From Schizonepeta tenuifolia (lineage: Eukaryota; Streptophyta; Magnoliopsida; Lamiales; Lamiaceae): a DNA stretch of 64,000 bases. Below the pieces are notes generated by a model, which was not told the DNA's origin, did not search any database, and saw only the letters and a program-made list of their open reading frames with translations. Each line of letters starts with the position of its first letter. Position 1 is the stretch's first letter. The stretch covers positions 14,506,230 to 14,570,229 of the forward strand of contig CM055958.1 in the NCBI GenBank assembly GCA_029490685.1, read 5' to 3'. The position numbers and the translations under genes were made by a program. Shown here piece after piece: positions 34,606 to 46,637 of the stretch.

Positions 34606-35610
34606 CCTACAGTTTTTTTAAGAAACACGGATCAGTAACGGTAAGATGATATCTTATCTTACGAAAAATCTTAAATTACAAAATGAATATTCCTTATTCA
34701 ATTGTAATATTACCACACTTAATCTAACAAACTTATCTTAAACATCTAGCAATTTCACAGAAAATTGCTCTCGTTCCCACAATATATAGAAATAAAATTT
34801 CAAGATTTTATTCCCATTTCTTATCCTATTCTTTTAATTTCTTACTTTAATTCATTATTATTTTCTTTCATTAATCCTTATCTCTTTCTCAAGGAAAAAT
34901 TTCTTATCGATTCTCATTTATTAAAATAAAGCACGTCGACTTTGTTCACGTTACTTAAGCAAAAGTAACATTCGTTTACAACAGACTTTGTCGTTTACTA
35001 CTCATAATACTCATACGTGTCGTATTCTTCGTTCAAGGACGAAGTATAAAAATATAAATTTCCAAAAGAGAAATGAAATATATCCTAAGAATAACTTTTT
35101 AGAACAAGTTCTAGTCGTCATCGCTAAAATTGAGCGGTCGTTAGGAATTTAATCAAGCTTCGCGCTTGACTCCTAATAGTAAAACAATTCTCTTCGCAAA
35201 GTTCGAACAAGGCGAACACTACAAAATGAAACGAAAAGAAAAGGAACGACGTCGTTACATGTTACTTATACGTAAGTAACATTCGTCTCTTTAAACCACT
35301 TATACCATATTAAAAAGGTTTTGCTAGCGGGGCATAAGACCCATATTACTGAGTTTCTTATTATGTGGGTTGATCAAGTCCACATAACAGTCTCTCAGTC
35401 ACATGGAACTTCTGTCTCGCTCTATCGATCTTTCATACATAATTTACTTTCCTAAATCGAGTAGCAATTTCTCGAATTGCACACACAACTACTTCTTAAA
35501 AAGAAATTTTTGGAAACTTTCCAATTTAGCTCGGAATACTCAATCTTCTCGAGGAAGATACAAATTTTAAGCTGATCGAATACTTGAACGACTCCTAATA
35601 AGTAAAACAA
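34606..35610 (-). other. Gypsy B leader, no gene
   Basis: Aligns with A's leader and preserves the empty copia 1 target (AAATTACAAAATGAATATTC near 34674). It lacks the PBS and its repeat array, which have been lost with the LTR junction at about 35610. A short inverted repeat TTATGTGG...CCACATAA lies near 35365-35391. Confidence 0.8.
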
Positions 35611-35962
35611 TGTGCAGGTTGAAGCGACGGTAGCGGCGGTGGTTGAAGTTGAGTTGAGAAGATAGGATGTTTTAGCTTATGACTTACTTCCGCTGCAAAA
35701 CTCTAGACTTTTGAGATTATGTACTTTTTGAACAAACCACTGTAGTATAAGTCTGTAAACTTGAACTTAGTTACTATCGTGTACTTTTGTCGAGTAATCC
35801 TTCGCGATTAACTCTTTCTTTATAATATTCAAGTCTTGTTCATTGAATGTATGTTGTCTTTTACGTATGTTTAGTCAGTTAGCCCCCTTCTTCCCCACTT
35901 CTTTAATCCAACCCCAGTCGCACCCCGACTTCTACCGTCCCTCGGGATTTGGGGCTGTGACA
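35611..35962 (+). repeat. Inverted 352-bp LTR terminus at the B 5' end
   Basis: Reverse complement of the first about 350 bp of LTR A/B: starts TGTGCAGGTTGAAGCGACGG and ends GGGGCTGTGACA. It is joined directly to a forward LTR segment at 35963, so the 5' LTR is inverted in part and lacks its central about 2.5 kb. Confidence 0.85.
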
Positions 35963-36540
35963 ATAGGTGTAAAGTTAGATAAAAATCTAAGTAGTGAGTC
36001 ATGGTTAATAGTATATAAAATCGAAAATATCTAGTGTAAGAGAGGGAGGGGAAGTCGGCCATGAGTGGGAAAAAGAGGAAAACTACGAGCTTTTCCGGCG
36101 CGATACGACGTTACGGAAATCGAACGACGAAAAACGTAGCTCGGCACAAAATCGTCAAATTCCGATTCGACCAAAAATTCTAACGTATTTATCTTATTCG
36201 GAAAGTAATATTTAAAAACTTAATTCCGACAAAAACTCGAGACGACACAGTCCGAGTTTCATCCGGAAATTCATAAAAACGAACTTTCTCGGGCGAGTTT
36301 GTATCGCGATTTCGTGAATGTAAAAATCAGACGGTTTTCCGTTCTGAGTTCTAGAACTAAAATTTTTTCGTATGCGCTAACCCTAAATACAGTAGTCATC
36401 TGACTGACTTCCGTAATTAATTTTCGGAAACGGATTTCACTGTTGGTTCTAGAATTCAGAATCGTAAATTTAGGCGTGCAAAGCCATTTTTATTATTAAC
36501 TTTAAAATTTTAAGACTGTACGGAAATCTGGGGTATTACA
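35963..36540 (-). repeat. Last 578 bp of a gypsy LTR (B family)
   Basis: Aligns with the end of LTR B (about 27960-28537): AGGTGTAAAGTT at the start, GGGGTATTACA at the end. The flank after it is TATCA. Confidence 0.85.
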
Positions 36541-37069
36541 TATCAAGCTTGATTTAGAAGAAAGTAAGAAACCATATTTAAGAACTTCATGATAAAAAAG
36601 TAAAATAGCAATGTAAGTTCTCATGACATAAAATAAAATAAAATAAAAAAATAAAAATAAAAAAAATAAAAATAAAAATAATTAATTATGCATGATCGTG
36701 TATGCAGGTCGTGTATGCATGACCATATTTGATTGTTTTTTTTAAAAAGTGGCTATATTTGCACTTTTCTTTTGCCAAGTGGCTATATTTGACCAATTCT
36801 TCTAATTATATATTTAATCTTATATATAAAAATATTCTTTGTATTCCCTAATGAAAGTGAGCATTTTAACTATTAGCAAAAATGTGTTTACATATAGAGA
36901 AGAGGATGGATATATTCAGCAGATGGTATATGATACTAATATCAATATCTTATTAACAATAGAAAAATAAGCGGTGCTATGTTCCAGTTTTCCTTGATTC
37001 TGGTAATGTTGGCATTATTAATTCAAATATTGTAATTTTTGTGTACTTAATTAATCAATTCTATTATAC
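36541..37069. other. AT-rich filler
   Basis: No gene. An A-rich AAAATAAAAATA run occupies about 36624-36690, and AGTGGCTATATTTG occurs twice (about 36750 and 36780). Confidence 0.6.
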
Positions 37070-37117
37070 TAGGGCTCGTGTTTGATAGACGTGATTAGGG
37101 TGTATAATATGTCTATG

Positions 37118-38466
37118 TGTCATACCCGACTTTTAGAACAATGATTCAACGGGGAATGACTAGTGATTAGAAATAAGAAAGGGCAATAGAACGGGCTAAG
37201 CTTGAATGAGATTAAATGTAGTATTTATTCAAAATCCTTACACAATCATGTATAGGATCGAAGTTCTAGTCGTAAACGAAAATAGAAAGGCTTACAATAT
37301 TAGATACATCAAAACTAGGATTCAAAGAATAGAAACAATCACAAGTTGACATTGTCGATAGCTCAAAAAGCTTAAACTAGCGGAATCAAATTTAAATGTT
37401 GAATCCTAGCCTCGGTTTCACTCGCCAGCACGTGCTCCAAGACCTGAAAACATTTATAAAACATTTGGGCTGAGCACTAATGTACTCAGTGGGCTACTCA
37501 TTTCATAAATATTTCATAAAAATGTAAGCTTACCATATCCGTACAGTGATACTTAGAAGGTTTTAAACGAACATTTTCTAAGTTCATTAAAATATTTCTC
37601 ATAAAGCGTGCTGCTATTTGTGACGTCCATGTGTTACTCTTATAAGTTGGTGAATCTCAAGTCGAAACTTAGAGAATTCCCTGATGAACCTCGAGCCGAA
37701 GCTCCAAGAGTTATCTGGGTGAATCTCGAGCCGAAGCTCCAAGAAATCACAAAACTATGTCAAGTACACAATGGTGATCGGCCATTGCATATCATGACTC
37801 TGAGTGTACACAACACTCATCAAATATGTTAAATTATTATAGTGCCTCGATCGATAACATGATGGAAACCATACAAGTCAAATGTACATGATAAATTTCC
37901 TGCACAACTTTTAAAATGAACCCTCAAAACTCTTTCACACATTTACTCAAATAGTTGGTGAATAAACTTATAAAATCAGTTTCGTTCTTACTCTTTACCC
38001 AACTTGCTTCCAATATCAGCATAGACATATACATATATGCACAACTGTATAGTCTCAACTTCATTCCCAATTCAGATTTAATTCAATCAAAACCAAACAC
38101 CTCAAACCATATAAAATCATAAAGAACACTAAAAGTTTTATTTTGTTACAATCCCTAAGTGAAAATTCCTATCCTAATACCTCTAAATTTCAAAAATTGA
38201 AAGCAAAAGATGAGTGAATTTAATAGACAACTCTAACTCATGGAGAAAAGAAGGGTGAGGTGTAAGTCTTACAAGAAATGTAATTTAATTGAGTTTATCC
38301 CTACATTTAAAATGAATCCTTACACAACTCTGAATCAAACCGCCACAAACATAAGACACCACACATATGCAATGTATCATGCTTCTATTTCCTTTTCATT
38401 TTCTTATGTGTCAGTGGCACATACATATATACATTTATACTTTATATGTATTTCTTCTTCTTCTTC

Positions 38467-38529
<63 letters not shown>

Positions 38530-38633
38530 TTTTTTTTGCACAAATAAACGTATAATCACTTCATTTGCATAATTGTAATCACACAAATATTCAATTACTT
38601 GTTTATTAACTATTGAAAAACCGGGACATTACA
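37118..38633 (-). mobile_element. Solo LTR E, gypsy-like, TSD CTATG
   Basis: 1516 bp from TGTCATACCCGAC to CCGGGACATTACA, flanked by CTATG at 37113-37117 and 38634-38638. The termini and stem-loop resemble the chromovirus LTRs, but the body is a different, shorter family. It contains the TTC/TTA microsatellite 38450-38536. No internal region, so it was left by LTR-LTR recombination. Confidence 0.9.
38450..38536. repeat. (TTC)n(TTA)n microsatellite
   Basis: About six TTC units followed by about twenty TTA units inside solo LTR E. It accounts for the poly-Ile/Tyr shadow ORFs here. Confidence 0.95.
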
Positions 38634-38900
38634 CTATGACACTTGTATGTTGTTTGATATACGATCCTTTATAAAATTCGGGCCCGTATGAATTATACTC
38701 ATTTTTGTTGTTACGTATACCACCTCTGAGGTGATATACATAATAATGCAACTAATTACAACACAAATTTACCATAATTATTATTTTTGCTAAGAATTTA
38801 ATATACTTAATACTAAATGAAATATTAATTTTATATACGTATAAGACATCTGAGTCAAACATATTACGTTTTATCTCATACTCCGTAGCAAACGAGCCCT

Positions 38901-39407
38901 TATAATACATATCAAATTCTCATGAATATCTATTATCTCAATTCTCACACTTTAATAATACAATAACATAATAGATTTATCGTTTATACGTATCACAATA
39001 TCAACTAATAATATATACAAACACAAGCATATCGATCAATAGGTATTTTCTCTTATAATTACATCTCATATTTATCTTATACTATGTTTAATTAATTTTC
39101 ACTTTAATTTGAAACAAATTAAAACCCTTTTCTGTAATAAATAAAAAATATAGTAAAACCTCTATAAATTAATATTCATCTATTCAGTGGTCGCCACCTC
39201 CCGACGACAATATGTACACTTCATTTATTATGTCTTAAAAAAACCAGATGTATTACACTTAAATATTTCAAGAAAATGAAATTATACCCAAACTATAACA
39301 TCTAACGAGATGTATCACACATAAAAATTTAAGATGAAGGAAATTATATCCCAAAATATGAACAAGTTATATTAGTAATTTTTGGCATTACTGATCATCA
39401 TAGTATA
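38901..39407. other. AT-rich filler
   Basis: No gene recognised. The last five bases, GTATA (39403-39407), are the target repeat of solo LTR C. Confidence 0.6.
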
Positions 39408-41299
39408 TGTCACAGCCCCAAATCCCGAGGGACGGCAGAAGCTGGGGTGCGACTGGAATTGGATTAAAGAAGCGGGGAAGAAAGGGGATGAAAGAATAGA
39501 CATACATAAATGACAGCAAAATCTCTATGAACAAGACTTCATTAACGAAAGAAAGAGTTGATCTTGAAAGATCACTCGACAAAGTACTTCAAAAGCTTCT
39601 AAGTTATATTACAGAACTTAGACTACATCGATTATTATACATAACATCAAAAAGAGTTTAAAGTCTAGCAGCGGATTTGTGAACTATAAACAAAAGTCTT
39701 CCTTAACTCTATTCACTCTAACTCAATCGTCGCCTCTTCCGTCGCTTCAACCTGCACATTTAGAAAATATTTGCAGGGCTAAGTACAATAGTACTTAGTG
39801 GACACGTTGCTGAAAATATAATCATAAGTATAGATAATCAGGCATTTCATTTCTGTAGCACATCGGAGTTTTTTTTTAACAATTTCCCGTGTCTACTAAA
39901 CATTTTCTTTCTCATTTTCATAAATTAGCTTGCAAGCATTTTTCATAGATGTTACGTTCAATCTTGACCATTCATAATTCACCGTGGCTGGTTACCCCTC
40001 AACAGGATACCACATACACCACAGACTACAGTGTACACTTAAACTTTGGAAAGTCCCTTTTGACTAACTCAAAGCTGATCGTTCAATTAACCCCTTTTGG
40101 CTAACCCATAAGGTACAAGAGAACTCACATAAAACAAATAGTTCATGCCATGATTATCACTTTGAAAACACAATTATCAAAGCGATAAAGAAAAGCCCAC
40201 CTCGATAGAATACAGAACTAAGACACGTGCTTCCGTCTTCTGATCTTCTGTCCTATCCTTGGTGTCAACTTCCTCCTTCATCATAAAAATCATACTTTAA
40301 AGCTCGGTCGCAAACGATAAATGAAAGCGAGAATCGAGTTAAGTTTTAGTCCTTTAGACTTTTTAGGCATTTGCACGCTAAACTAAACTCTTTTAGTTAA
40401 AAAGAAACAAGATACGAACGCATCTCGTTTGACACTCACTCGGTTCTGCACTTGACACTTAGTTCAGTAGAAAGAAGGTAGTCGATAACTTGAAACGACT
40501 TAAAAGATCGAAAGAGTTCAAGTTGAGAAGAATTCAACTTAAGAATCTAAGGTTTGAACATTCACTGCACAAGATCAGATCAGTAAGTCTGTCTAGAACA
40601 GGGGATTTCAAAACAGGGGACGAATCTTATACCAAAAGAAAGGTAAAGGTGTCTAGTCTACTCTCCAATTTGCGGATCTCAATTCCGATAAACGAGCTAG
40701 GAGTTATGACAGTTTTCGTGAAGGGTCGCCAAAACTGCCGAGTGAAACCCTAATGCTCGATAAAATCGACGCACGTTTTTCTAGGTTCGTTTAAAGCTTA
40801 AACACTTTTATTTTCATGTAAAAACTGACCCAAGGCAGTCACCACGTATCATCATACGTGACAAACTCCTTTTCATTTCTCGTCTATAAGCATGACGTTT
40901 AAAACCTCGTCTTGCAATCTTCTCAATTACTAAACCAAAGCAATTTCTAACTTCTCGTTCACAACTATAACTTATCATTTCATATCTCAGATGAACATGT
41001 CATCAACTACAAAATCGTTCATTTATTCATAGTCACTATTATCAAATTACTTTTTTACTCGTCTTTTCTATCGTTTGTTAGGATCGTTGTTTCGTTTCTT
41101 ACCAAAATTCCAACATCATTAGAAGTCAATCAAATTCTACAATCTTATTCATCATCTATCAAGAATCATAATTACATAAATCATAACCCCAAACTATTAT
41201 CTAATCTCGACTTATCGTCCATCGTTCGTCTCTTAACGAAATTTCTACGTTCTCCGTTTTCGTTCAAATTTTATGACAATGATTATCATCTAACGAGCT

Positions 41300-42701
41300 T
41301 GATGGTCCCGATACGAGTTCTGGTGTATGGGGGGGGGGGGGAATACACCAGATAAGACTTAAAGCAGTTTGAATATGCAATAATATAACTGAAAATAAAC
41401 ACAACACACAAAGAATTAACGTGGTTTGGAGAGAACTCCTACGTCCACGGGGAGTTGTGAGTCCACATAACTCAGTCCAAGTTCTTCTGGACAAACCACA
41501 AAGCTTACGCGGGCTTTGCAACCGTTGAGATAAGTTTGCGGGTACTTATTAACCTTACAGTTTAGTTTTCGGGTACTAAACAACCTATCTACTCTGTTAC
41601 AGGAAGAGTAGGGTCCTAAAACCTTTTCAGGTATGAAAGATTAGGTTCCAACTAATAGCTCGAACAAGAAGTGAGCTAGGATCTAACACTCTACGAACTC
41701 TCACAAAGTGATGTTCTCAAGGTTGGATCTAAAGACACTCAGACAAAATCTAACACTCTAGAACTCTCAACAAGTGATGTTCTAAGAGACTAAATCTAAT
41801 TCAGCTCGAGTAAGGAGTTTAGTTCTTTCTTTCGCACTTGGCAATTGTCTATCTCGTCTCGTGTGTGTCTTATCTCTTGTGAGTGAATGAATGCCTCTAT
41901 TTATAGGCAGAGAGAATCAACTAGCCGTTGGAAGAGCTGTTGATCTCTGTTCTTTGATAGCGATGGCTTGTCTCTCATCTCTGCAGACTTTCCGGATTTG
42001 GCAACTGGGTGCTTCTGCTTTCCATCTGAGACAGCCTTGTGTTGGGCCAATAGAGGTAATGACAGAGAGTCAAACCTTCACGTGACTTCCTAATTTGAAA
42101 TTCAAATCTCAACGTCAGACTTTCATCAAGGAGAGGTTGGTTGATATTTTCGATCTACATCTGACTGGTTCTTCAGCTGATGTTCTGTCTGAATGCTAAC
42201 AGTTGAACTCTCAGCTGATCTGAACTTAATGCTGTTGATCTTCTTGGTTTGAGGTCCTACAACTGATGTTCTGAAACTGAACACTCAGTTGTCTTCCTTA
42301 TATCAAATCAGTTGGGTTCGAACGCTCGGATGACTTTCTTTCATCTGATGTTCTCTTCCCCTATCTACTTCTCATCTGATGAACGCTCAGTTGTCTTCCT
42401 TATGACTGATGTTCAATTGCAACTTCTCTTGAACGTAACTTCCCCCTTTTTCAATGCTTAGATGACTTTTGCATCTTCCACTTTGAATGCTCATCTTGTG
42501 AACGCTCAGTTGTCTTCCTCACAACTGATGTTCTATCCGAGTGAGGCCTTTTTGCCGTCTTCAGCTGGAGTCCTGTAAAGATAAAATCTTGACAATGCTC
42601 AAACAGCGAGCCTAACTACTAACATTAGGATCTGGCAACATCTACTCGGTTGGGGTCAGTTGGTTTTGGAATCAATCAAAACTCTAATAAATTTCCCAAC
42701 A
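41300..42701 (-). repeat. Copia 2 3' LTR, 1402 bp
   Basis: TGATGG to CCCAACA, with TATA box at 41898-41905 and hairpin with G-run loop at 41320-41351. It lacks about 200 bp near the U5 end that copia 1 has. Followed by PPT AAAAAGGGGGAAAT (minus, 42702-42718). Confidence 0.92.
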
Positions 42702-43020
42702 ATTTCCCCCTTTTTGATGATGCCAAAACCCCTTATAAGAATTCTAAAACCCTTACAGATCACAACTGATCTAAATCTAACTGACTTATCTAAAATCTCA
42801 GCTGAAATTCTAGACTGTCTATTAGATGAAAACATCAAAGGGTTAGCACAGTTATAACATGGTATTGAAATAACTTTGCGATTCAGAGCTTGGACAATGA
42901 GAGATTGTTCATCAAGGTGAATCTTATAACTAAATAGTTTTCATTACAACTGATTGTTACAAAGATAAGAACCAAAAACCAAAAATTACATCAGTTGCTC
43001 AAAAACTATCTGAGCTAAAA
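42702..43020 (-). other. Copia 2 polypurine tract and 3' untranslated stretch
   Basis: The polypurine tract occupies 42702-42718. The rest aligns with copia 1 (6259-6563) and has no gene. Confidence 0.7.
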
Positions 43021-46000
43021 TTAAAGCCCATACTTGCTAAAAATTCTCACAAAAATTTCTCTCTTAGCAGCTGACTCCTTGGAAATGTCCACTCCGTGCT
43101 CCTTGCAAACTTGTCTCGCCTCAGCTGCAATTTTTGTCCTGTTGGGGGTGTGGGAGTCTGGAAGGAATGGAGGCTTGTTAGTGACCCTCTTAGGAACTGG
43201 AACTGTGTTCAAGTCCAGTTTAGCTTCGATCATAGCACGCCTGAACTGGCTGAACATGCCCGGGTCCCCAGAGTGCAACTCGGTCAGGGCTTCCTTGAAC
43301 GCTTTCCTCGGGTCATCGGTTGCGTAAACTTTCTATAGTAGAAGTCATTTACGAACTCCTGCTTGAAGAGTTCCCATTCCTCATTCCATTCGGTCGGCAT
43401 CCACTTATCAACATGCCTGAACTGACTCTCGACCTTGGACTTCCCTAGCAACCTTTGTTGCTTCAACCGAGCTTCAGCCTTGGATTGATGTTTGTTGATG
43501 CGGCGTCGGCTACGGGAGGCAATGTTGCGGTCCAAGTTCTGGGTTATCTTCTTCAGCTCCTCTTCGAACTGGTTCACCCTTCTCGCCTGGCTGGCGGCGA
43601 ACTTCTTGATCCAACTTGGGTTCATATAATCTTTTTCTTCAACGTCCATAGCCTTGGCAGCTACAATGCACTCTTCGGTTGTGATACCGTTAAGTTCAGA
43701 ATCCAGCTCGACTGCGATCTCGGCTATGGAGTTGTAAGAAACTCCAAACTTCTCTGCCTGCTCCAAGTCTTTTGACATTTGAGCTCCACCGACTTCGGTT
43801 GACTTGGGAGCAGCAGGCTTCCTCCTTAGCTGGGATTTTGCAGTTGGAACCTCCTTCTCAGCTTCGGTCTCTTCTTCTTCCTGCAACTCAACATCCGCCT
43901 CCTTCTCTTCCCCCTTTTTGGCATCAGCAACAAGGCTTGCTACTGAACCATCCAGAGAGGTGAGCGGTTGTTCGGCTAGTTGAATGTGGTTGAAGAGTTC
44001 ATCGACCGCGCACTCGATCTCCACCTTCTTCGCCAGTGCAGAGTCCTGGCGCTCTTGTTCGGCTTTCTTCAAGGCAGAGAGGTTCTCGATGACCTCGGTT
44101 TGAAAAGCAGCAAACTCAGCCCATTGCGACTCGAACCGAGACTCCCATTCAACATCTTGAGTCTGTTGGGACTTGGCAAGATTGGAGTCGGACAAGGACT
44201 TGATGACGTTCAGCTCAGACTTGAACCCCAGAAGAGTTGATTTCAGCTCTGACATGTCTTGGCTGGTGGAGGAGGAGAATTCATCTTCATCCAACTTTGT
44301 CTTCATTGCAACATTCTCCTCCACCAGCTGCTGGTTCTTCACTTCTTGTGCTTCCAACACCCTCAACTGATATTCTTTGTGTTGTTGGAGGTTGGCAAGC
44401 ATCTCGGTTCGCAGCTGGTTCACCCTCTCAGCTATCAGCTCGCAAATTTCTTCAGAGGAGGGAGCTGGTTGATCAGCTGGAGGGGCTTGTTCAATCAAGG
44501 CAGGTTGTCCAACTGTCACCATGGCTTGTCGGTTAACCAGGTACAGCTGCAGCTCTTGTTCTTCATCCTTAGCTGCGGCGGCGGCTGCGTCCAGATTGTC
44601 GAGGAAGTCAGCTGACTTGACAAGCATATTGTCAAGAAAATCAATGCAATCCTGTCCAGCTGCCTCCCTGGTGTCTGTCCCTTCTACCTTGCTCTGGTCC
44701 AGACGACGAGTGAGCAATGCAACCTTGTTGTTGTAAGCCACTTCCAGGTTGAAGTAGTTGAAGTAGGCTCGGATGCGAGACTCGTTTGACTTTAGCCTGT
44801 CCCAGCTGTGCACCCTGATTGTGTCTTCCTTCACGTACCAGTGACTGAAGATCAGGTGGAACTGGTACAACAGCTCGGTTCCAAGAGTGGCGAAGACCGG
44901 CATGTCGCGAGCCTCTGGGAACATGCCTATCAGCTTCTGGAAGCAATAGGCCACCTTGCCTTCATGCTCCAGTGCGATGGCCTGAGCGTCAGCTTCTTCA
45001 TCAATTGGCGAGGGAGATAGATTCTCGAAAGGCAAAGGTTCAAAGTCTTCATCAATGTTGGCCAAAGAATCGGTCACAACATCGGCATCGAGCTGGGAGC
45101 TCGGAATGTTGGATTCAGTTGGGATGGGGGTTTCAATTAGTTCCTCAACATTGGCCGAAGGAGCGGTCACAATGTTGGCATTGAGCAATGTGCTCGGAAC
45201 ATTTGGCTGTGATTGTTCGGTTGAGAGAGCAAGAGGCTCTTTAGGCGGTACGGCATCAACTCCTGCCGTGGGGGAGGTTGGAGTGTGTTCAATTTCCTCA
45301 GACGAGGAGGATGCATTCAACGTCACATCTGTCTCTATCCCGTCTGCCTCATCAGCTCCGATGGCGCGAGGGACGATTTTGAAAGAAGCGGCCTCAGCTG
45401 AGCGGCTCGACTCGGATGGGTCCTCAGCTGGTATCGCCTCCTCAATTGGTGCATCCACATCTAGTAGCTCCTCCTCAGCTAATGCATCCACAGCTGGCTC
45501 GTCAGCTGGTACCTCAACTGGCTCTTCAGCTGGTTCTCCATCTGGCACCTCAGTTGGCTCATCAGTTGGCACCTCAGCTGGCTTCTCAACCGTCTTCTTG
45601 AACCGTACCCTCAGCTTTTTCTGGGCAGGCTCCTCAGCTGTTTCCTTCTCCGACTCAGCTCGTCGGCGTGCAGCTTTGGATTTGGTGGGGCGAACGACAG
45701 CTGGTTCCCCCTCAGCTGTGGGCTCAGCAGTCTTCCCAGTCTCCTTCTTCTCCTTAGGAGTGTAGACACTCCTAAGCACCTCATGTGCCTTCTTAGCTGT
45801 TGGGAACAACATCAACTTCTTAACAGGCGTCTCCTCACAGTCTTCGCAGACTATGTTGCGACCCTCGGTTGCGAGCAGGATCAGGGCTGAGATCTTGCAG
45901 CCGAAGTTGAGTGTCCCTTTCACATTTAATAGTTTCTCTCCCGAGTCTGTTGCTGTCTCGGAGATCTTCGACTTCTCCACCATCAGCTGGTTCAAAAAGT

Positions 46001-46637
46001 ATTGAAACCAGTCAATCTCATGCTTGTGCTCCAAAGCCACCAACTGCTTCAACTTTGGTCAGCTGATGTCGCCGAAGGCACCGCTGTAGCCGAACACCAC
46101 CTTAGACACAACATCGAACAGGAGTCGATGTTCTGGCTTCAGTTTAGTTCTTTGCATATTACTCCTCAACCTCTCAGGAGTGATTAAAGCATTCTCCAGA
46201 AACTCGTCGGCATGCTTGTCGGTTATGTTCTCCAGAAATTCCGTGGCGGCGTGGTTTATGGGGATGACGTGGCGGAGGACGTCGAAAACTGCTATGGGAA
46301 ACGTGACACGGCGAATGGTCCTTGCCGGAACATCGCGTTGGCGGCAGGAAACTTCCGTTGTAACTCTTTCTCTGCTGTCGATGGACGACTGCAGATTCAC
46401 GTAAAATTCGCTGACCTGGCGCCTGAGCAGGTGGGTGGGGTAGAGCTTCGCCCATTCCAAGAGCCCGTTTTTCCTGAGTGTATTGGCAAGGGGAGCCAAC
46501 ACCGGTGACTCCAATTCCTCGTCGGAGAGTATCTGTTCGAAGTGGATCTTCGACACCAGCATGTCGAATGATTCTCCATATGAGGTGGGGACAAGGGAAG
46601 ATCCTGAAGAGGCCATTTTCTTGCTTTTGGGAGCCAT
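43021..46637 (-). pseudogene. Copia 2 ORF3: giant env-position ORF, two lesions
   Basis: About 1,205 codons from ATG 46637 (MAPKSKKMASSGSS). Only two breaks: TGA at about 46056 (from an Arg codon, after GAFGDIS) and a one-base deletion near 43330 after NDFYYRK. In between, 922 codons are open. Order: N-terminal domain (SKIHFEQILS, LLRRQVSEFY, MQRTKLKPEHRLLFDV); KGTLNFGCKISALIL; a basic KSKAARRRAE patch; a long acidic Pro/Ala/Glu region with EVPADEPA repeats; YCFQKLIGMF; coiled-coil-like helices (about 43900-44500); C-terminal domain (NPSWIKKFAA, RRINKHQ, HVDKWM, EWNEEWELFKQEF). No signal peptide or membrane span. Function unknown; basic patches could be nuclear targeting signals. Confidence 0.82.

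Larger units (their letters stand above)
25049..36540 (-). mobile_element. Ty3/gypsy chromovirus B, decayed, with rearranged 5' LTR
   Basis: Minus orientation: 3' LTR 25049-28537, PPT, pol 28553-31720, gag 31744-33045, intact upstream ORF 33604-34605, leader to 35610, and a disrupted LTR 35611-36540. Same family as A by LTR, leader and ORF1. The flanking 5-mers TTGGA (left) and TATCA (right) do not match, so one end has been altered. Confidence 0.88.
37070..38900. mobile_element. Probable MITE (hAT-like), split by solo LTR E
   Basis: AGGGCTCGTGTTTGATA at 37071 mirrors GCAAACGAGCCCT ending at 38900, and the similarity extends inward for about 40 bases. Without the LTR the element is about 310 bp. 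The outer flanks TATTATAC and TATAATAC match at 7 of 8 bases. No coding capacity. Confidence 0.5.

Noticed and set aside
35365..35391. Inverted repeat TTATGTGG/CCACATAA in the B leader
   Set aside because: Eight-base arms with no counterpart seen in A's leader; likely chance.
38240..38572. 110-codon ORF with poly-Tyr
   Set aside because: Created by the TTA microsatellite in solo LTR E.
45055..45765. 236-codon plus-strand Ser/Ala-rich ORF
   Set aside because: Antisense shadow of the acidic Pro/Glu region of copia 2 ORF3.
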